Shown: positions 23,503 to 32,181 of the stretch, in pieces | Numbering within the stretch: the first letter of the stretch is position 1 | Layout: each line of letters opens with the position of its first letter | Origin: CAYNKA01 sp964397655 | GTDB taxonomy: Bacteria > Spirochaetota > Spirochaetia > DTKZ01 | Length of the DNA stretch: 64,000 nt | Direction of reading: 5' to 3' | NCBI GenBank assembly: GCA_964397655.1 | Contig: CAYNKA010000007.1 | Span: 124,001 to 188,000 of the forward strand | The notes under the pieces: model-generated | What the model was told of the DNA's origin: nothing | Databases searched by the model: none | What the model saw: only the letters and a program-made list of their open reading frames with translations | Translations under genes and position numbers: made by a program

Positions 23503-25434
23503 ATGCCGAGAGCGACCATCTCCGATCTTTTGGCGCGGGCGGCCGTCGAATATCGGGACCGCGCCTACGTCGCGAAGAAGACCGACGCCGGCTGGGTATC
23601 CTTAACCTTCGGCGACGTCCGAGTCCGCGCCAGACGTTTCGCGGCCTGGCTGCTCCGCCAAGGCTTCGCGAAGGGAGACCGTTTCGCCCTGCTCGCAGAC
23701 GGCAGCCCGGAATGGGTCGTGGCGGAACTCGGCGTCTTGTTGGCGGCCGGCGTCTCCGTTCCGCTTTCCTTCAAGCTGCTTCCGGAGGAAATTCCGTTCA
23801 GGCTCGACCATTCGGGTGCCGAATTCCTCGCGGTTTCCCGGCACACCTCGGAGAAGTGCTGTTCGATTCTCGGAAAACTGGAAAAACGGGTCCGTCTCGT
23901 CTACCTCGACGACGACGAGGGCCGCTTCTTCGACGAGGTGGAAAGGAATGGCCTTCCGAGGGATCGGGCGTTCCTCTATTCCGAATGCACCGCCGCCTCG
24001 GAGACGGAGGAGATCCGTCAATGGCTCGACCGGATCGAGCAAGACACTTCCGAGGACGACGTCGCGACGATCTCCTACACCTCGGGCACCGTGGGCAATC
24101 CCAAGGGTGTCATGCTGACGCACGGCAACTACTATTACAACAGCCTCGATTCGGTGAATGCCTTCGAGATCGTGCCCGGCGAATTCGAGACCCTCCTCAT
24201 TCTCCCCTGCGACCACTCCTACGCCCATACCGTGGGGCTCTACTGTGCACTTCATCGGGGGATCTCGGTTTCCTTCGTCGACGCCCGAAGCGGTCCGGTG
24301 GGCATGGCGCGTAACATTCCGTCGAACCTCGTGGAGACGAACCCTACCTTCCTTCTCACCGTACCGGCGCTGACCGGGAGCTTCATGAAGCGGATAATCG
24401 CCGGGGTGGAGGAAAGAGGAGGCGTGGTCAAGTTGCTCTTCGATCTCGGTCTTCGGGCCGGCATACGGTACCACGGCGACGGCTGCAACGTTCCTCCCTT
24501 CCGGGTCAGGTTGAGGAATTTCTTTCCGTACCGGATCGCGGACAAGCTCGTGTTTTCACGCATCCGGAAGAACTTCGGCGGCCGTATGGGATTCTTCGTG
24601 GGCGGCGGAGCCCTCCACGACATGAGGCAGCAGGAATTCTTCCGCGCCTTGGGCGTCGTGCTGTACCAGGGCTACGGCCTCACGGAGGCGTCCCCCGTCA
24701 TTTCAGCGAACACTCCGAGGTCCTACAAACTCGGAACCTCGGGGAAGATGCTGCCCCACGTATCCTGTACCATCCTCAAATCCGACGGCATGCCCGCGGG
24801 CATCGACGAGATCGGCGAAATCTGCGTTCGGGGCAGGACCGTCATGAAGGGTTACTACCGGAACGAGGCGGCCACCGAGGAGGCGCTGCGGGACGGATGG
24901 CTCCACACCGGCGACCTCGGCTTCGTGGACGAGGACGGTTTCCTCGTCGTGGCGGGAAGGGAGAAGGCCCTGCTCATATCCGACGGCGGCGAGAAGTACT
25001 CGCCCGAGGAAATAGAGGAGGCTATCGCGAACCTTTCGCCCGTCGTCCGGCAGATCATGCTCTACAACGATCACCGGAAATACACCTCCGCGCTCGTCGT
25101 GCTCGACGAGGAAGGCGTGAAGAAGCTCGCCGCCGAGCTCGGCATCGAGGACCCGAAGGCCCTGCTCGTCGCGGTGACCGACTCGATCTTTTCGTTCAGG
25201 AAGGACGCGTATTACGGACGGCGTTTCCCTCCCCAATGGCTTCCGGTAACCTTCAGGCTGCTCGAGGAGCCCTTTTCCGAGCAGAATTTCCTGATCAATT
25301 CGTCCTTGAAAATGGTCCGTTACCGAATTCACGAGCGATACCGGGACGAGATCGAGCACCTCTATACCGAAGAGGGGAGCCGGCCGGACAATCCCGTGAA
25401 TCTCGCCGTCCTCAAGGCGGCGCTCGGGTCGTAG
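23503..25434 (+). CDS. Long-chain acyl-CoA synthetase (AMP-forming)
   Basis: 643 aa from ATG 23503, chosen because AAGGGA sits 6 bases before it; ATG 23497 overlaps the upstream stop and is an alternative. Motifs: TISYTSGTVGNPKGVMLTHG (AMP-binding P-loop), YGLTEASPV, and the hinge/gate HTGDLGFVDEDG with AGREKALL. The C-terminal Lys catalytic region (NSSLKMVRYRI) is present. It activates fatty acids as acyl-AMP, then acyl-CoA, probably for lipid recycling. It ends 6 bases from the convergent lysC end. Confidence 0.93.
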   Translation: MPRATISDLLARAAVEYRDRAYVAKKTDAGWVSLTFGDVRVRARRFAAWLLRQGFAKGDRFALLADGSPEWVVAELGVLLAAGVSVPLSFKLLPEEIPFRLDHSGAEFLAVSRHTSEKCCSILGKLEKRVRLVYLDDDEGRFFDEVERNGLPRDRAFLYSECTAASETEEIRQWLDRIEQDTSEDDVATISYTSGTVGNPKGVMLTHGNYYYNSLDSVNAFEIVPGEFETLLILPCDHSYAHTVGLYCALHRGISVSFVDARSGPVGMARNIPSNLVETNPTFLLTVPALTGSFMKRIIAGVEERGGVVKLLFDLGLRAGIRYHGDGCNVPPFRVRLRNFFPYRIADKLVFSRIRKNFGGRMGFFVGGGALHDMRQQEFFRALGVVLYQGYGLTEASPVISANTPRSYKLGTSGKMLPHVSCTILKSDGMPAGIDEIGEICVRGRTVMKGYYRNEAATEEALRDGWLHTGDLGFVDEDGFLVVAGREKALLISDGGEKYSPEEIEEAIANLSPVVRQIMLYNDHRKYTSALVVLDEEGVKKLAAELGIEDPKALLVAVTDSIFSFRKDAYYGRRFPPQWLPVTFRLLEEPFSEQNFLINSSLKMVRYRIHERYRDEIEHLYTEEGSRPDNPVNLAVLKAALGS

Positions 25435-25440
25435 ACCCTT

Positions 25441-26781
25441 CTAGAGACCGAAGAACTCCCTGTGGAGCAGCTTGACCGCCTCGTCGGAATTCTCCTCCGG
25501 AACGACGAGCGACAGATTGATGCGGGAGGCCCCGAGGGAAATCATTCTCACCGGGATCTTCTTCAGGGCGGTAAAGACCCGGACGAAGAAGTTGCCGTCC
25601 TCCCACACGTCCTTTCCCACGAGACAGATGATCGCCCTTCCTTTTTTGACGTCCACCTCCGAGAATTCCTCCAGGTCTCTGACGATTTCCTTCAGTCTTG
25701 AGGTGTTCTCGACGCTCATGGTCACCGATACTTCCGACGTCGCGATGAGATCTACGCAGGTCTTGTATTTCTCGAAGAGGTAGAAGATCCGGTTCAGGAA
25801 TCCGTGGGCGTTCAGCATTCTGGAGGAAACGACGTTGATGAGGGTTATCCCTTTCTTTGCCGCGATGGCCCGAAGCCCCTTCCCGTTGGCGTCGGGGAGA
25901 ATGACCGTTCCCGCGTTCCCGGGATTCCTGGTGTTCTTCACCCATACGGGGATCCTCATGTCCACCGCGGGCTGGATCGTCGAGGGGTGGACGACTTTCG
26001 CGCCGAAGAAGGCGAGTTCGGCGGCTTCGTTGTAGCTGATTTCCGCGATGCTCATGGCCCCTGGGATGAGCCTCGGGTCCGTCGTCATGATGCCGTCCAC
26101 GTCGGTCCAGATCTCGACCGACTCGGCGCCGAGAGCCGCACCGACGAGGGTCGCCGAGTAATCTGACCCTCCCCTTCCGAGCGTGGTTGTGACGCCGTTC
26201 TCCGTCGAGCCGATGAAGCCCTGGCAGATGACCATCTTTCCCGCCTTCGGCCGTATTTTCAGTTTCGCGAGTTTCTTCATCGCCTTCATATCCGGTGCCG
26301 CCTGGGTGAACCTGTCGTCGGTCCTCATGAAGCTCCTGGAGTCTGCGAAATCCGCCTTGAATCCCCGCTCCTTCGCGCGCAGGTAGAGGAGCGTGGTCGA
26401 CATGAGCTCGCCGAAGGAAAGGACCGCGTCGCTTGTTCGCCCCGAGCATTCCTTGAGCAGAGACAGCCCTTTGACCAAGGAACCCAGCTCACGGTGCATC
26501 GACTCCAGCCGGCTCTTCGCCTCCGACAGGTTGCCGCCCGTGAGGAATGCCTCGGCAGTCTGGACGTGACGCTTCATGATGTCTTCCACGAGCTTGCCCG
26601 CGTCCTCCGCCTGGCCCTTCACCGCGAGCTCGGTGATCTTCACCAGGCCGTCGGTCACTTTCGACATGGCCGAAGCGACCATCACCGGAGCCCTTTCGAG
26701 GCTCGCGGCGACGATGTCCAATGCCCGGTCCATCATCTCGGCGTTCTGGACCGAAGTTCCTCCGAATTTCTGTACGATCAT
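25441..26781 (-). CDS. lysC: Aspartate kinase
   Basis: 446 aa. Signatures KFGGTSVQ at the start and TTLGRGGSDYSATLVGAALG with WTDVDGIMTTDPR (substrate and ATP binding). The C-terminal ACT pair (VDLIATSEVSVTMS and later) predicts amino-acid feedback. It phosphorylates aspartate, opening the Lys/Thr/Met/diaminopimelate pathway. ATG 26781 is chosen as it starts the conserved domain with GGGAAC upstream; the longer open frame to 26895 is not needed. Its upstream region contains the 84-bp repeat array. Confidence 0.95.
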   Translation of the reverse strand: MIVQKFGGTSVQNAEMMDRALDIVAASLERAPVMVASAMSKVTDGLVKITELAVKGQAEDAGKLVEDIMKRHVQTAEAFLTGGNLSEAKSRLESMHRELGSLVKGLSLLKECSGRTSDAVLSFGELMSTTLLYLRAKERGFKADFADSRSFMRTDDRFTQAAPDMKAMKKLAKLKIRPKAGKMVICQGFIGSTENGVTTTLGRGGSDYSATLVGAALGAESVEIWTDVDGIMTTDPRLIPGAMSIAEISYNEAAELAFFGAKVVHPSTIQPAVDMRIPVWVKNTRNPGNAGTVILPDANGKGLRAIAAKKGITLINVVSSRMLNAHGFLNRIFYLFEKYKTCVDLIATSEVSVTMSVENTSRLKEIVRDLEEFSEVDVKKGRAIICLVGKDVWEDGNFFVRVFTALKKIPVRMISLGASRINLSLVVPEENSDEAVKLLHREFFGL

Positions 26782-26910
26782 GTATGTTCCCGCCCGTATC
26801 GTGTCGCGTTTCGCTCTTCCGGTTTTCCCGATGAAGCCTTTTTCCGCAGAGGTTTCGAAAAACCTCAATGGTAATTTTATGCGTAAAATAAACATATTTA
26901 TGCAAGATTT

Positions 26911-27191
26911 GTCAAGGCGTTGAGCGGAGCAGGGAGCTGGACGCCTTGGCTGCTAAGGGGGCAAAATTCCTCGGGACGAACGCGGTCAAGGCGCTGAGTG
27001 GCGTTGAGCGGGGCAGGGAGCTAGACGCCTTGGCTGCTAAGGGGGCAAAATTCCTCGGGACGAACGCGGTCAAGGCGCTGAGTGGCGTTGAGCGGGGCAG
27101 GGAGCTAGACGCCTTGGCTGCTAAGGGGGCAAAATTTCTCGGGGTGAACGCGGTCAAGGCGTTGAGCTGAGCAGGGAGCTAGACGCCTTGG
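26911..27191 (+). repeat. Tandem array of 84-bp repeat units (about 3.3 copies)
   Basis: Units begin GTCAAGGCG at 26911, 26985, 27069 and 27153. The first lacks 10 bases (74 bp); the next two are 84 bp and differ at 3 positions; the last is partial and runs into the start of the helicase gene region. 84 is 28 codons. The plus strand reads AAKGAKFLGTNAVKALS and repeats in frame, with no convincing start signal. Each unit contains CAAGGCG and CGCCTTG as an inverted pair that could form a hairpin. It lies in the 450-bp divergent gap between lysC and the helicase and holds no other gene. Confidence 0.92.
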
Positions 27192-27232
27192 GTTCTTCCT
27201 CTTTTTCTGAAAAGCTCCTACAATCCCCGGCT

Positions 27233-29671
27233 ATGCGGAGCGAGGAGCGGATATATCCGGCCGTGATAGAACTCATGCGGGAGGAAATCGCCGACGCCGG
27301 CGGAAACGAGGTCCTTTTCGTAGGCAGGGTCGACTCCGAGGGGATGGTGAGGGGAGTCGTAGTCGCGGCACGCGGCGACGAGGTCTCGGTTCCCGCGCTC
27401 GCTTCCCACATGGAACGGGGCGACGTTGTCATCCACAACCATCCGAGCGGCACGCTCAGGCCGAGCAAGGCCGACCTGTCCATCGCGTCCGAGCTCGGTT
27501 CCCGGGGGATCGGTTTTTTCATCGTCGACGGCAAGGTGGACAAGGTGTATGCGGTCGCTGAACCGGTTCTCGTCGAGGAGCGCAAGCTTCTCGACCTCGA
27601 TGGGCTCGCCGCGATTCTCGAACCTGGCGGCCGGCTCCAGGAACTCATGGATTCCTACGAACCGAGATCTTCCCAGGTGGAACTCCTCCGGATGATCGGC
27701 GAAACCTTCAACGGAGAGGGGATCTGCGTCGCCGAGGCCGGTACGGGAGTCGGGAAATCCCTCGCCTACCTTATCCCCGCTTTGGCCTGGACCGAGGCGA
27801 ACGACGAACGCGTCGTCGTCTCCACTGCCACGATCAACCTCCAGGAGCAGCTCCTGGACAAGGACATCCCGCTGGTAAAGAAGCTCCTGAAATCGAAGGT
27901 CCCGACCGTATTGGTGAAGGGAAGGAACAACTACCTCTGCCGGACCCGGCTCAGGGACGCCCTCGACGAGAAGACTCTTTTCGAGGAGGAGGACGAGCGG
28001 CTCGAGAAAATCGCCGAATGGGCCGAGGAATCGCCCACGGGCTCGCGTTCCGATCTCGCCTTTTTTCCGAGCGAGATTCTCTGGTCCAGGGTCTGCTCGG
28101 ACGCGGACTCGTGCACGGGCCTTCGCTGCCCCGACAGGGAACGCTGCTTCCTTCTCCGCGCACGGCGCGAGGCTGCGTCGGCAAAGGTGCTCGTGGTGAA
28201 CCATCATCTGCTCTTCTCCGACCTCGCCATGAGGCTGAGCCGGACCGGCTTCGACTCCACCGCCGTGCTCCCGCCTTTCCAGCGGATCGTTTTCGACGAG
28301 GCGCACAACATCGAGAACAGCGCCACCAGCTTCTTTTCGGAAACGTTGAGCAGGCTCGCGGTCCATCGGTACCTAAACCGTCTTCTCCGTTCCCGAGGCG
28401 GACGTCGGGCCGGCCTGATCCCCAAGATCCAGTCCTATCTCGGCGCCGGCGACGTCGTCGAAAGGATTTTCGGCCTCGTTTCAGCCGTCAGGGAGCAGGC
28501 CGACCTCGTCGAGGCGGCGGCCCTTCCCATTCTGGGCGACGCTCCTTCGTTCAGGCTGACCGAGGAGAATTTCCCCCTGGCGGAGGGGACCTTCATTCCC
28601 GCCCTCTGGGAGCTTCAACGCAGGCTCTTCGACCTCGTGGAGACCATGACCGACGCCCTCGATGACCTGCCGGATGAGGACAGAGAGCTGCCGGAGATCT
28701 ACGAGACTCGGATGATAGTGAGGAGGATCGAGAGTCTCGGCAAGGTGTGCGAACAGTTCCGCAACCCCGGGGACAAGACGGACAGAGTGCTCTGGATCGA
28801 AAGGCGGAAGACCGGGACGGGCGACGTGTTCCTCCAGTACATTTCCACGCCCCTCGACATCACGAAGGTCATGCAGGAAGCGGTGTACGAGCCTTTCGAG
28901 ACGGTGGTCTTCACCAGCGCTACCCTCTCGGTGAGCCGTTCGTTCAAGTTCTGGAAGTCGAGGGTGGGGCTCGACGGCGGTAGCGGGCCTGCGGTCCGGG
29001 AGGGGGTTTTCGAATCTCCCTTCGATTACAAGGAAAGGGTGCTGATCGGAGTGCCGACGGATGCCCCGCTTCCCGAATCCGAGGACTATCAGGGATTCCT
29101 CATCCGTTTCATCTCAGAAGCCCTCGTCGTTTCCGAAGGGAAGGCGCTCGTGCTTTTCACGTCCTACGACATGCTGCTCAAGACCTACGAAGGCGTGAGG
29201 CCCGTTCTCGACGCGGCCGGAATCTCCCTGCTCAGACAGGGGGACGAGGATCGATCGAGACTGTTGAGACGATTCACCGGCGACGTTTCCAGCGTCCTGT
29301 TCGCGACCGACAGTTTCTGGGAAGGCGTGGACGCTCCGGGGGATACGCTTCAGGTCGTCATCCTCTGCCGCCTTCCTTTCAGGGTTCCCACGGAACCGGT
29401 GCTCGTCGCCAGGATGGAAGCCGTCAAACTGAGGGGAGGGAATCCCTTTTTCGATCTGTCGCTTCCCGAAGCGGTCATGAAATTCAAGCAGGGCTTCGGA
29501 AGGCTCATGAGGAGGACGAGCGACCGCGGCGTCGTGATCGTCACCGACGGGAGAATCGTCTCGAAGCCGTACGGCAGGATCTTTCTCTCTTCGCTCCCTG
29601 AGACGAGGAGATCGATCAAGTCGGCTTCGTCCCTTCTCGTGGATCTGGAGAATTTCCTCGCCTCTGAATGA
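27233..29671 (+). CDS. JAMM/MPN domain-DinG/XPD-type helicase fusion
   Basis: 812 aa from ATG 27233; an in-frame TTG at 27188 in the repeat edge is an alternative. Residues 5-110 form a JAB/MPN metalloprotease-like domain with EVLFVG, HNHPSGTLRPSKADL (the His-x-His...Ser...Asp JAMM motif as in RadC). From residue 140 there is a DinG/XPD helicase: EAGTGVGKSLAYL, four Cys (CRTRL to RERCF) fitting an Fe-S cluster, FDEAHNIEN, then C-terminal motifs such as ATDSFWEGVDAPG and FGRLMRRTSDRG. The fusion suggests nucleic-acid unwinding linked to processing. The helicase half is strong; the role of the JAMM half is unclear. Confidence 0.92.
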   Translation: MRSEERIYPAVIELMREEIADAGGNEVLFVGRVDSEGMVRGVVVAARGDEVSVPALASHMERGDVVIHNHPSGTLRPSKADLSIASELGSRGIGFFIVDGKVDKVYAVAEPVLVEERKLLDLDGLAAILEPGGRLQELMDSYEPRSSQVELLRMIGETFNGEGICVAEAGTGVGKSLAYLIPALAWTEANDERVVVSTATINLQEQLLDKDIPLVKKLLKSKVPTVLVKGRNNYLCRTRLRDALDEKTLFEEEDERLEKIAEWAEESPTGSRSDLAFFPSEILWSRVCSDADSCTGLRCPDRERCFLLRARREAASAKVLVVNHHLLFSDLAMRLSRTGFDSTAVLPPFQRIVFDEAHNIENSATSFFSETLSRLAVHRYLNRLLRSRGGRRAGLIPKIQSYLGAGDVVERIFGLVSAVREQADLVEAAALPILGDAPSFRLTEENFPLAEGTFIPALWELQRRLFDLVETMTDALDDLPDEDRELPEIYETRMIVRRIESLGKVCEQFRNPGDKTDRVLWIERRKTGTGDVFLQYISTPLDITKVMQEAVYEPFETVVFTSATLSVSRSFKFWKSRVGLDGGSGPAVREGVFESPFDYKERVLIGVPTDAPLPESEDYQGFLIRFISEALVVSEGKALVLFTSYDMLLKTYEGVRPVLDAAGISLLRQGDEDRSRLLRRFTGDVSSVLFATDSFWEGVDAPGDTLQVVILCRLPFRVPTEPVLVARMEAVKLRGGNPFFDLSLPEAVMKFKQGFGRLMRRTSDRGVVIVTDGRIVSKPYGRIFLSSLPETRRSIKSASSLLVDLENFLASE

Positions 29672-29698
29672 AAAAAAAAGACCCCCGATCCGGGGGTC
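29671..29698 (-). terminator. Rho-independent terminator of groES
   Basis: Hairpin GACCCCCG-AT-CGGGGGTC at 29680-29698. On the minus strand it is followed by a run of nine T (A-tract 29671-29679 on the plus strand). Orientation and T-run fit termination of groES transcription. It lies 23 bases after the groES stop. Confidence 0.85.
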
Positions 29699-29721
29699 GC
29701 TCTTGAGCCGACGAGAAGTCC

Positions 29722-29991
29722 TTATTTATCTATGACCGCGAGAACGTCGGAAGCCTTCACGATGAGGTGATCCACGCCGTCGATTTTCACGCTCGTGCCG
29801 GCGTATTTATCGTACATGACGCGGTCTCCGTTCTTGACCTTGATCGCATCCTTGTCGTCGCCGATCGCGACGACCTTCCCGATCTGAGTCTTCTCCTGAG
29901 CGGTCTGAGGTATGAACAAACCGCCGGCGGTCTTGGTTTCGCCTTCTTCTACTTTAAGCAGGATTCGATCTCCGAGGGGTTTTAATTTCAT
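29722..29991 (-). CDS. groES: Co-chaperonin GroES (Cpn10)
   Basis: 89 aa. MKLKPLGDRILLKVEE at the start, the mobile loop KTAGGLFIP and GDRVMYDKYAG match GroES. It caps the GroEL chamber. AGGAGG lies 7 bases before ATG 29991. No groEL follows; the terminator is right behind, so groES is transcribed alone here. The upstream region is AT-rich; no CIRCE element is visible. Confidence 0.97.
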   Translation of the reverse strand: MKLKPLGDRILLKVEEGETKTAGGLFIPQTAQEKTQIGKVVAIGDDKDAIKVKNGDRVMYDKYAGTSVKIDGVDHLIVKASDVLAVIDK

Positions 29992-30184
29992 GTCTTTCCT
30001 CCTGATGAATAATATAGAAATTATTTATGCTGGGTATTATTTTGTGAAAATATAAATAGGAAAACCGATCCGGTCAAGCGAATTTCTCGACCTTCGCCGG
30101 ATTAAGCGTAGTGATTGCCGCATGAAGCGTCGCTTGCCGAAACGATTGCGGTTGAGTACTTTAGTGAGAGGAGAAAACGATCAC

Positions 30185-30844
30185 ATGCACCCCTGGATGC
30201 TGAGCCTGAAGAACGGATTGCGGAGCCTGACCCGGCATGACCCTGAACGAGCACTCAAATACTTCAACAAAGCGATCAAGAGCTGTCCCGTCCGGGAAAC
30301 GGACGAATTGAGCGCCATTCTGCATTTTACCGGTGTGACATTGAAGAAGATGGGTCTTCATGACGGCGCGATCAAAAGCTGGGTAGCATCCTGGCGCATT
30401 CGAAAAACCCCGTTGACAGATCGGCATATACGCCGGTTTTCCAACGAATACGGCATGATGAAACAGGGATTGGAGGAACTCGACGACTGGAAGGCGTTTT
30501 ACGCTCTTCAGCTCAAACGCTACTGCAGCATGAAGAAATCGCAGTGCGTTGGTACTTTGGCGGAGCAGGACATGATACGCGACCTCATCCGCGACGCATG
30601 GATGGAACTCCGGAAAAACGTGAACCTTTCCGACAGAACCCCTTCCGAGAAGCTTGGAATTTTTCGTTCAGTTTCGATCGTTTTTCCGCTTTTCTTCGTT
30701 CCGGGGGAAAGAAAAATCGCGAATTCCGGCGGTTCGGCGTCGAAACCGAAGACGAAAACCTGTTTCTGCGGGTCCGATTTGCCTTGGGGGGAGTGTTGCG
30801 GACGGATATTTCGACAGGGAACCTCCCGTTCTGGGATGTTTTGA
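30185..30844 (+). CDS. Small TPR-like protein with C-terminal SEC-C zinc motif
   Basis: 219 aa from ATG 30185; ATG 30122 in the same frame is possible. AGAGGAG lies 11 bases before 30185 and no site precedes 30122. The C-terminus CFCGSDLPWGECCG is a SEC-C motif (C-x-C-G-S...C-C) that binds zinc. The N-terminal 120 residues are helical with TPR-like pairs (ALKYFNKAIKSCP, AIKSWVASWRI). The gene is visibly less GC-rich than its neighbours. SEC-C motifs occur in SecA and in many small proteins, so the function is open. Confidence 0.65.
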   Translation: MHPWMLSLKNGLRSLTRHDPERALKYFNKAIKSCPVRETDELSAILHFTGVTLKKMGLHDGAIKSWVASWRIRKTPLTDRHIRRFSNEYGMMKQGLEELDDWKAFYALQLKRYCSMKKSQCVGTLAEQDMIRDLIRDAWMELRKNVNLSDRTPSEKLGIFRSVSIVFPLFFVPGERKIANSGGSASKPKTKTCFCGSDLPWGECCGRIFRQGTSRSGMF

Positions 30845-30975
30845 TACAATCCACACCCTGTTTTCGTTATGTGGGCTATTTTGACCCTTCTTTTTGTTGA
30901 CCGTTTTTGTCTTAAAAGGCTCACTTCTTAACTTCTTGACGCACAAGGAATTGAAAAATCTCGAATATGCGGCCG

Positions 30976-30992
30976 TTGGCATGCCGCTTGCT
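30976..30992 (+). promoter_or_regulatory. Sigma-54 (RpoN) promoter
   Basis: TTGGCATG-CCGC-TTGCT gives the conserved GG (30978-30979) and GC (30990-30991) with the required 10 bases between. It matches TGGCACG-N4-TTGCW except at one position. The expected start near 31002 lies right before AGGAGG and 13 bases from the ATG at 31015. No TTGACA/TATAAT pair with proper spacing is seen here. An enhancer site for an activator is expected upstream but was not identified. Confidence 0.82.
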
Positions 30993-31014
30993 ATATAAAA
31001 AGCAGGAGGGCATC

Positions 31015-31902
31015 ATGATCGATACAGCGAAGAAAAAAGCGAAGAAGCCTGCCGTGGTTAAAAGTTCCTTGGATGACGAAAACGTCATTTCGATGTATCT
31101 GCGGGAAATCAACAGGATCCCTCTTCTTACTCGCGAGGAAGAAGACCGTTACGCGCGGCTCGCAGCCAAAGGCGAGAAGGAAGCCCGGGACAAGCTGCTC
31201 CGAGCCAACCTTCGTTTCGTCGTGAACGTGGCGAAGAAATATCAGAATCAAGGACTCCCTCTTTCGGACCTGATCAGCGAGGGGAATATCGGACTCATCA
31301 ACGCGATCGAGCGGTTCGACGTGGATAAAGGCTACCATTTCATTTCATACGCAGTGTGGTGGATTCGTCAGGCGATACTCAAGGCGATCTGCGAAAAATC
31401 GAGGATGATCCGTCTGCCGCTCAACCGGGCCAACGAACTGGTTCAGATCGAGAAGACGAGGAAATACCTCCAGTCCGAAAAGGGTGAGGATACCGAAATC
31501 AGGGAAATCGCCAAGACGCTCAATATGCAGTCCTCTCACGTTTCCGACCTCATCAATATATCAAGGGATCTCGTGTCCCTCGACACCCCGGTCTACGCTG
31601 AGAAAGATTCTTCGCTCCTCGGCGACTTCATCGAAGACCAGGGCCACAAGCTTCCGGAGGATGTGATCGTTTCCGAATCGCTCAAGGTCGACATCAATAC
31701 CCTGCTCGACACCCTGTCGGAGAAGGAATCCGAGATTCTGCAATATAGATTCGGCTTGAACGGAAGAAGCCCCCTGTCGCTCAAGGAGATCGGGGACAAG
31801 TATCATCTCACGAAGGAGCGGATTCGACAGATCGAGAAGAAGGCTCTGAAACGGCTTCAACATCCCAACAGAAGCCGGCTGCTCGAGCCTTACATGAATT
31901 GA
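31015..31902 (+). CDS. RpoS/RpoD-like sigma-70 factor without region 1.1
   Basis: 295 aa. Region 1.2 (VISMYLREINRIPLLTREEE), region 2 with FISYAVWWIRQAILKAI, region 3, and region 4.2 LKEIGDKYHLTKERIRQIE. There is no large region 1.1, so it is a compact group 2 (RpoS-like) factor rather than the housekeeping RpoD. ATG 31015 has AGGAGGG upstream. The sigma-54 promoter suggests it is switched on by RpoN, as RpoS is in Borrelia. Targets are unknown. Confidence 0.92.
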   Translation: MIDTAKKKAKKPAVVKSSLDDENVISMYLREINRIPLLTREEEDRYARLAAKGEKEARDKLLRANLRFVVNVAKKYQNQGLPLSDLISEGNIGLINAIERFDVDKGYHFISYAVWWIRQAILKAICEKSRMIRLPLNRANELVQIEKTRKYLQSEKGEDTEIREIAKTLNMQSSHVSDLINISRDLVSLDTPVYAEKDSSLLGDFIEDQGHKLPEDVIVSESLKVDINTLLDTLSEKESEILQYRFGLNGRSPLSLKEIGDKYHLTKERIRQIEKKALKRLQHPNRSRLLEPYMN

Positions 31903-31925
31903 AACGCGGATTCGAGCTACGATAG

Positions 31926-31956
31926 GGACTGCCCATAGAGGCGGTCCTTTTTTTTA
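31926..31956 (+). terminator. Terminator after the sigma factor gene
   Basis: Stem GGACTGCC/GGCGGTCC (31926-31933 with 31940-31947), 6-base loop, followed by nine T. A classic intrinsic terminator 23 bases after the stop codon. Confidence 0.9.
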
Positions 31957-32114
31957 TCCCGCCGATCCGGGCGTGTAAAAAACATTTTATTTTATTAATC
32001 TTCGAACCCGGCTTTTCTCGAAATTCCATCAATTCATTCTGTTGAAACAAATAGGCTCTATATTTCCGTTCTCTAAAACAGGGATAGTTGGCACGGTGGC
32101 CTAACCAATTTTTA

Positions 32115-32161
32115 TTGACAAATCGATGTTTTGCCTTTAGGCTGGTCTCACGCAGTGAGAC
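32115..32161 (+). promoter_or_regulatory. Promoter and 5' stem-loop of ppdK
   Basis: TTGACA at 32115-32120, 17 bases, then TAGGCT at 32138-32143. Directly after comes a perfect inverted repeat GTCTCAC-GCA-GTGAGAC (32145-32161), spanning the expected start point. It may be an operator or a 5' hairpin that protects the mRNA. The ribosome binding site AGGAG and ATG 32182 follow. Confidence 0.5.
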
Positions 32162-32181
32162 TAAAAGAGGAGAATGAATTG

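Noticed and set aside
26911..27191. CRISPR array
   Set aside because: The 84-bp units are contiguous without variable spacers, and no cas genes are present.
29992..30184. CIRCE heat-shock operator before groES
   Set aside because: No TTAGCACTC-N9-GAGTGCTAA or close variant; the region is merely AT-rich.
32086..32110. Second sigma-54 promoter (TTGGCACGG...) upstream of ppdK
   Set aside because: The -24 half matches but the -12 half reads CCTAA instead of TTGC, and a TTGACA-type promoter follows.
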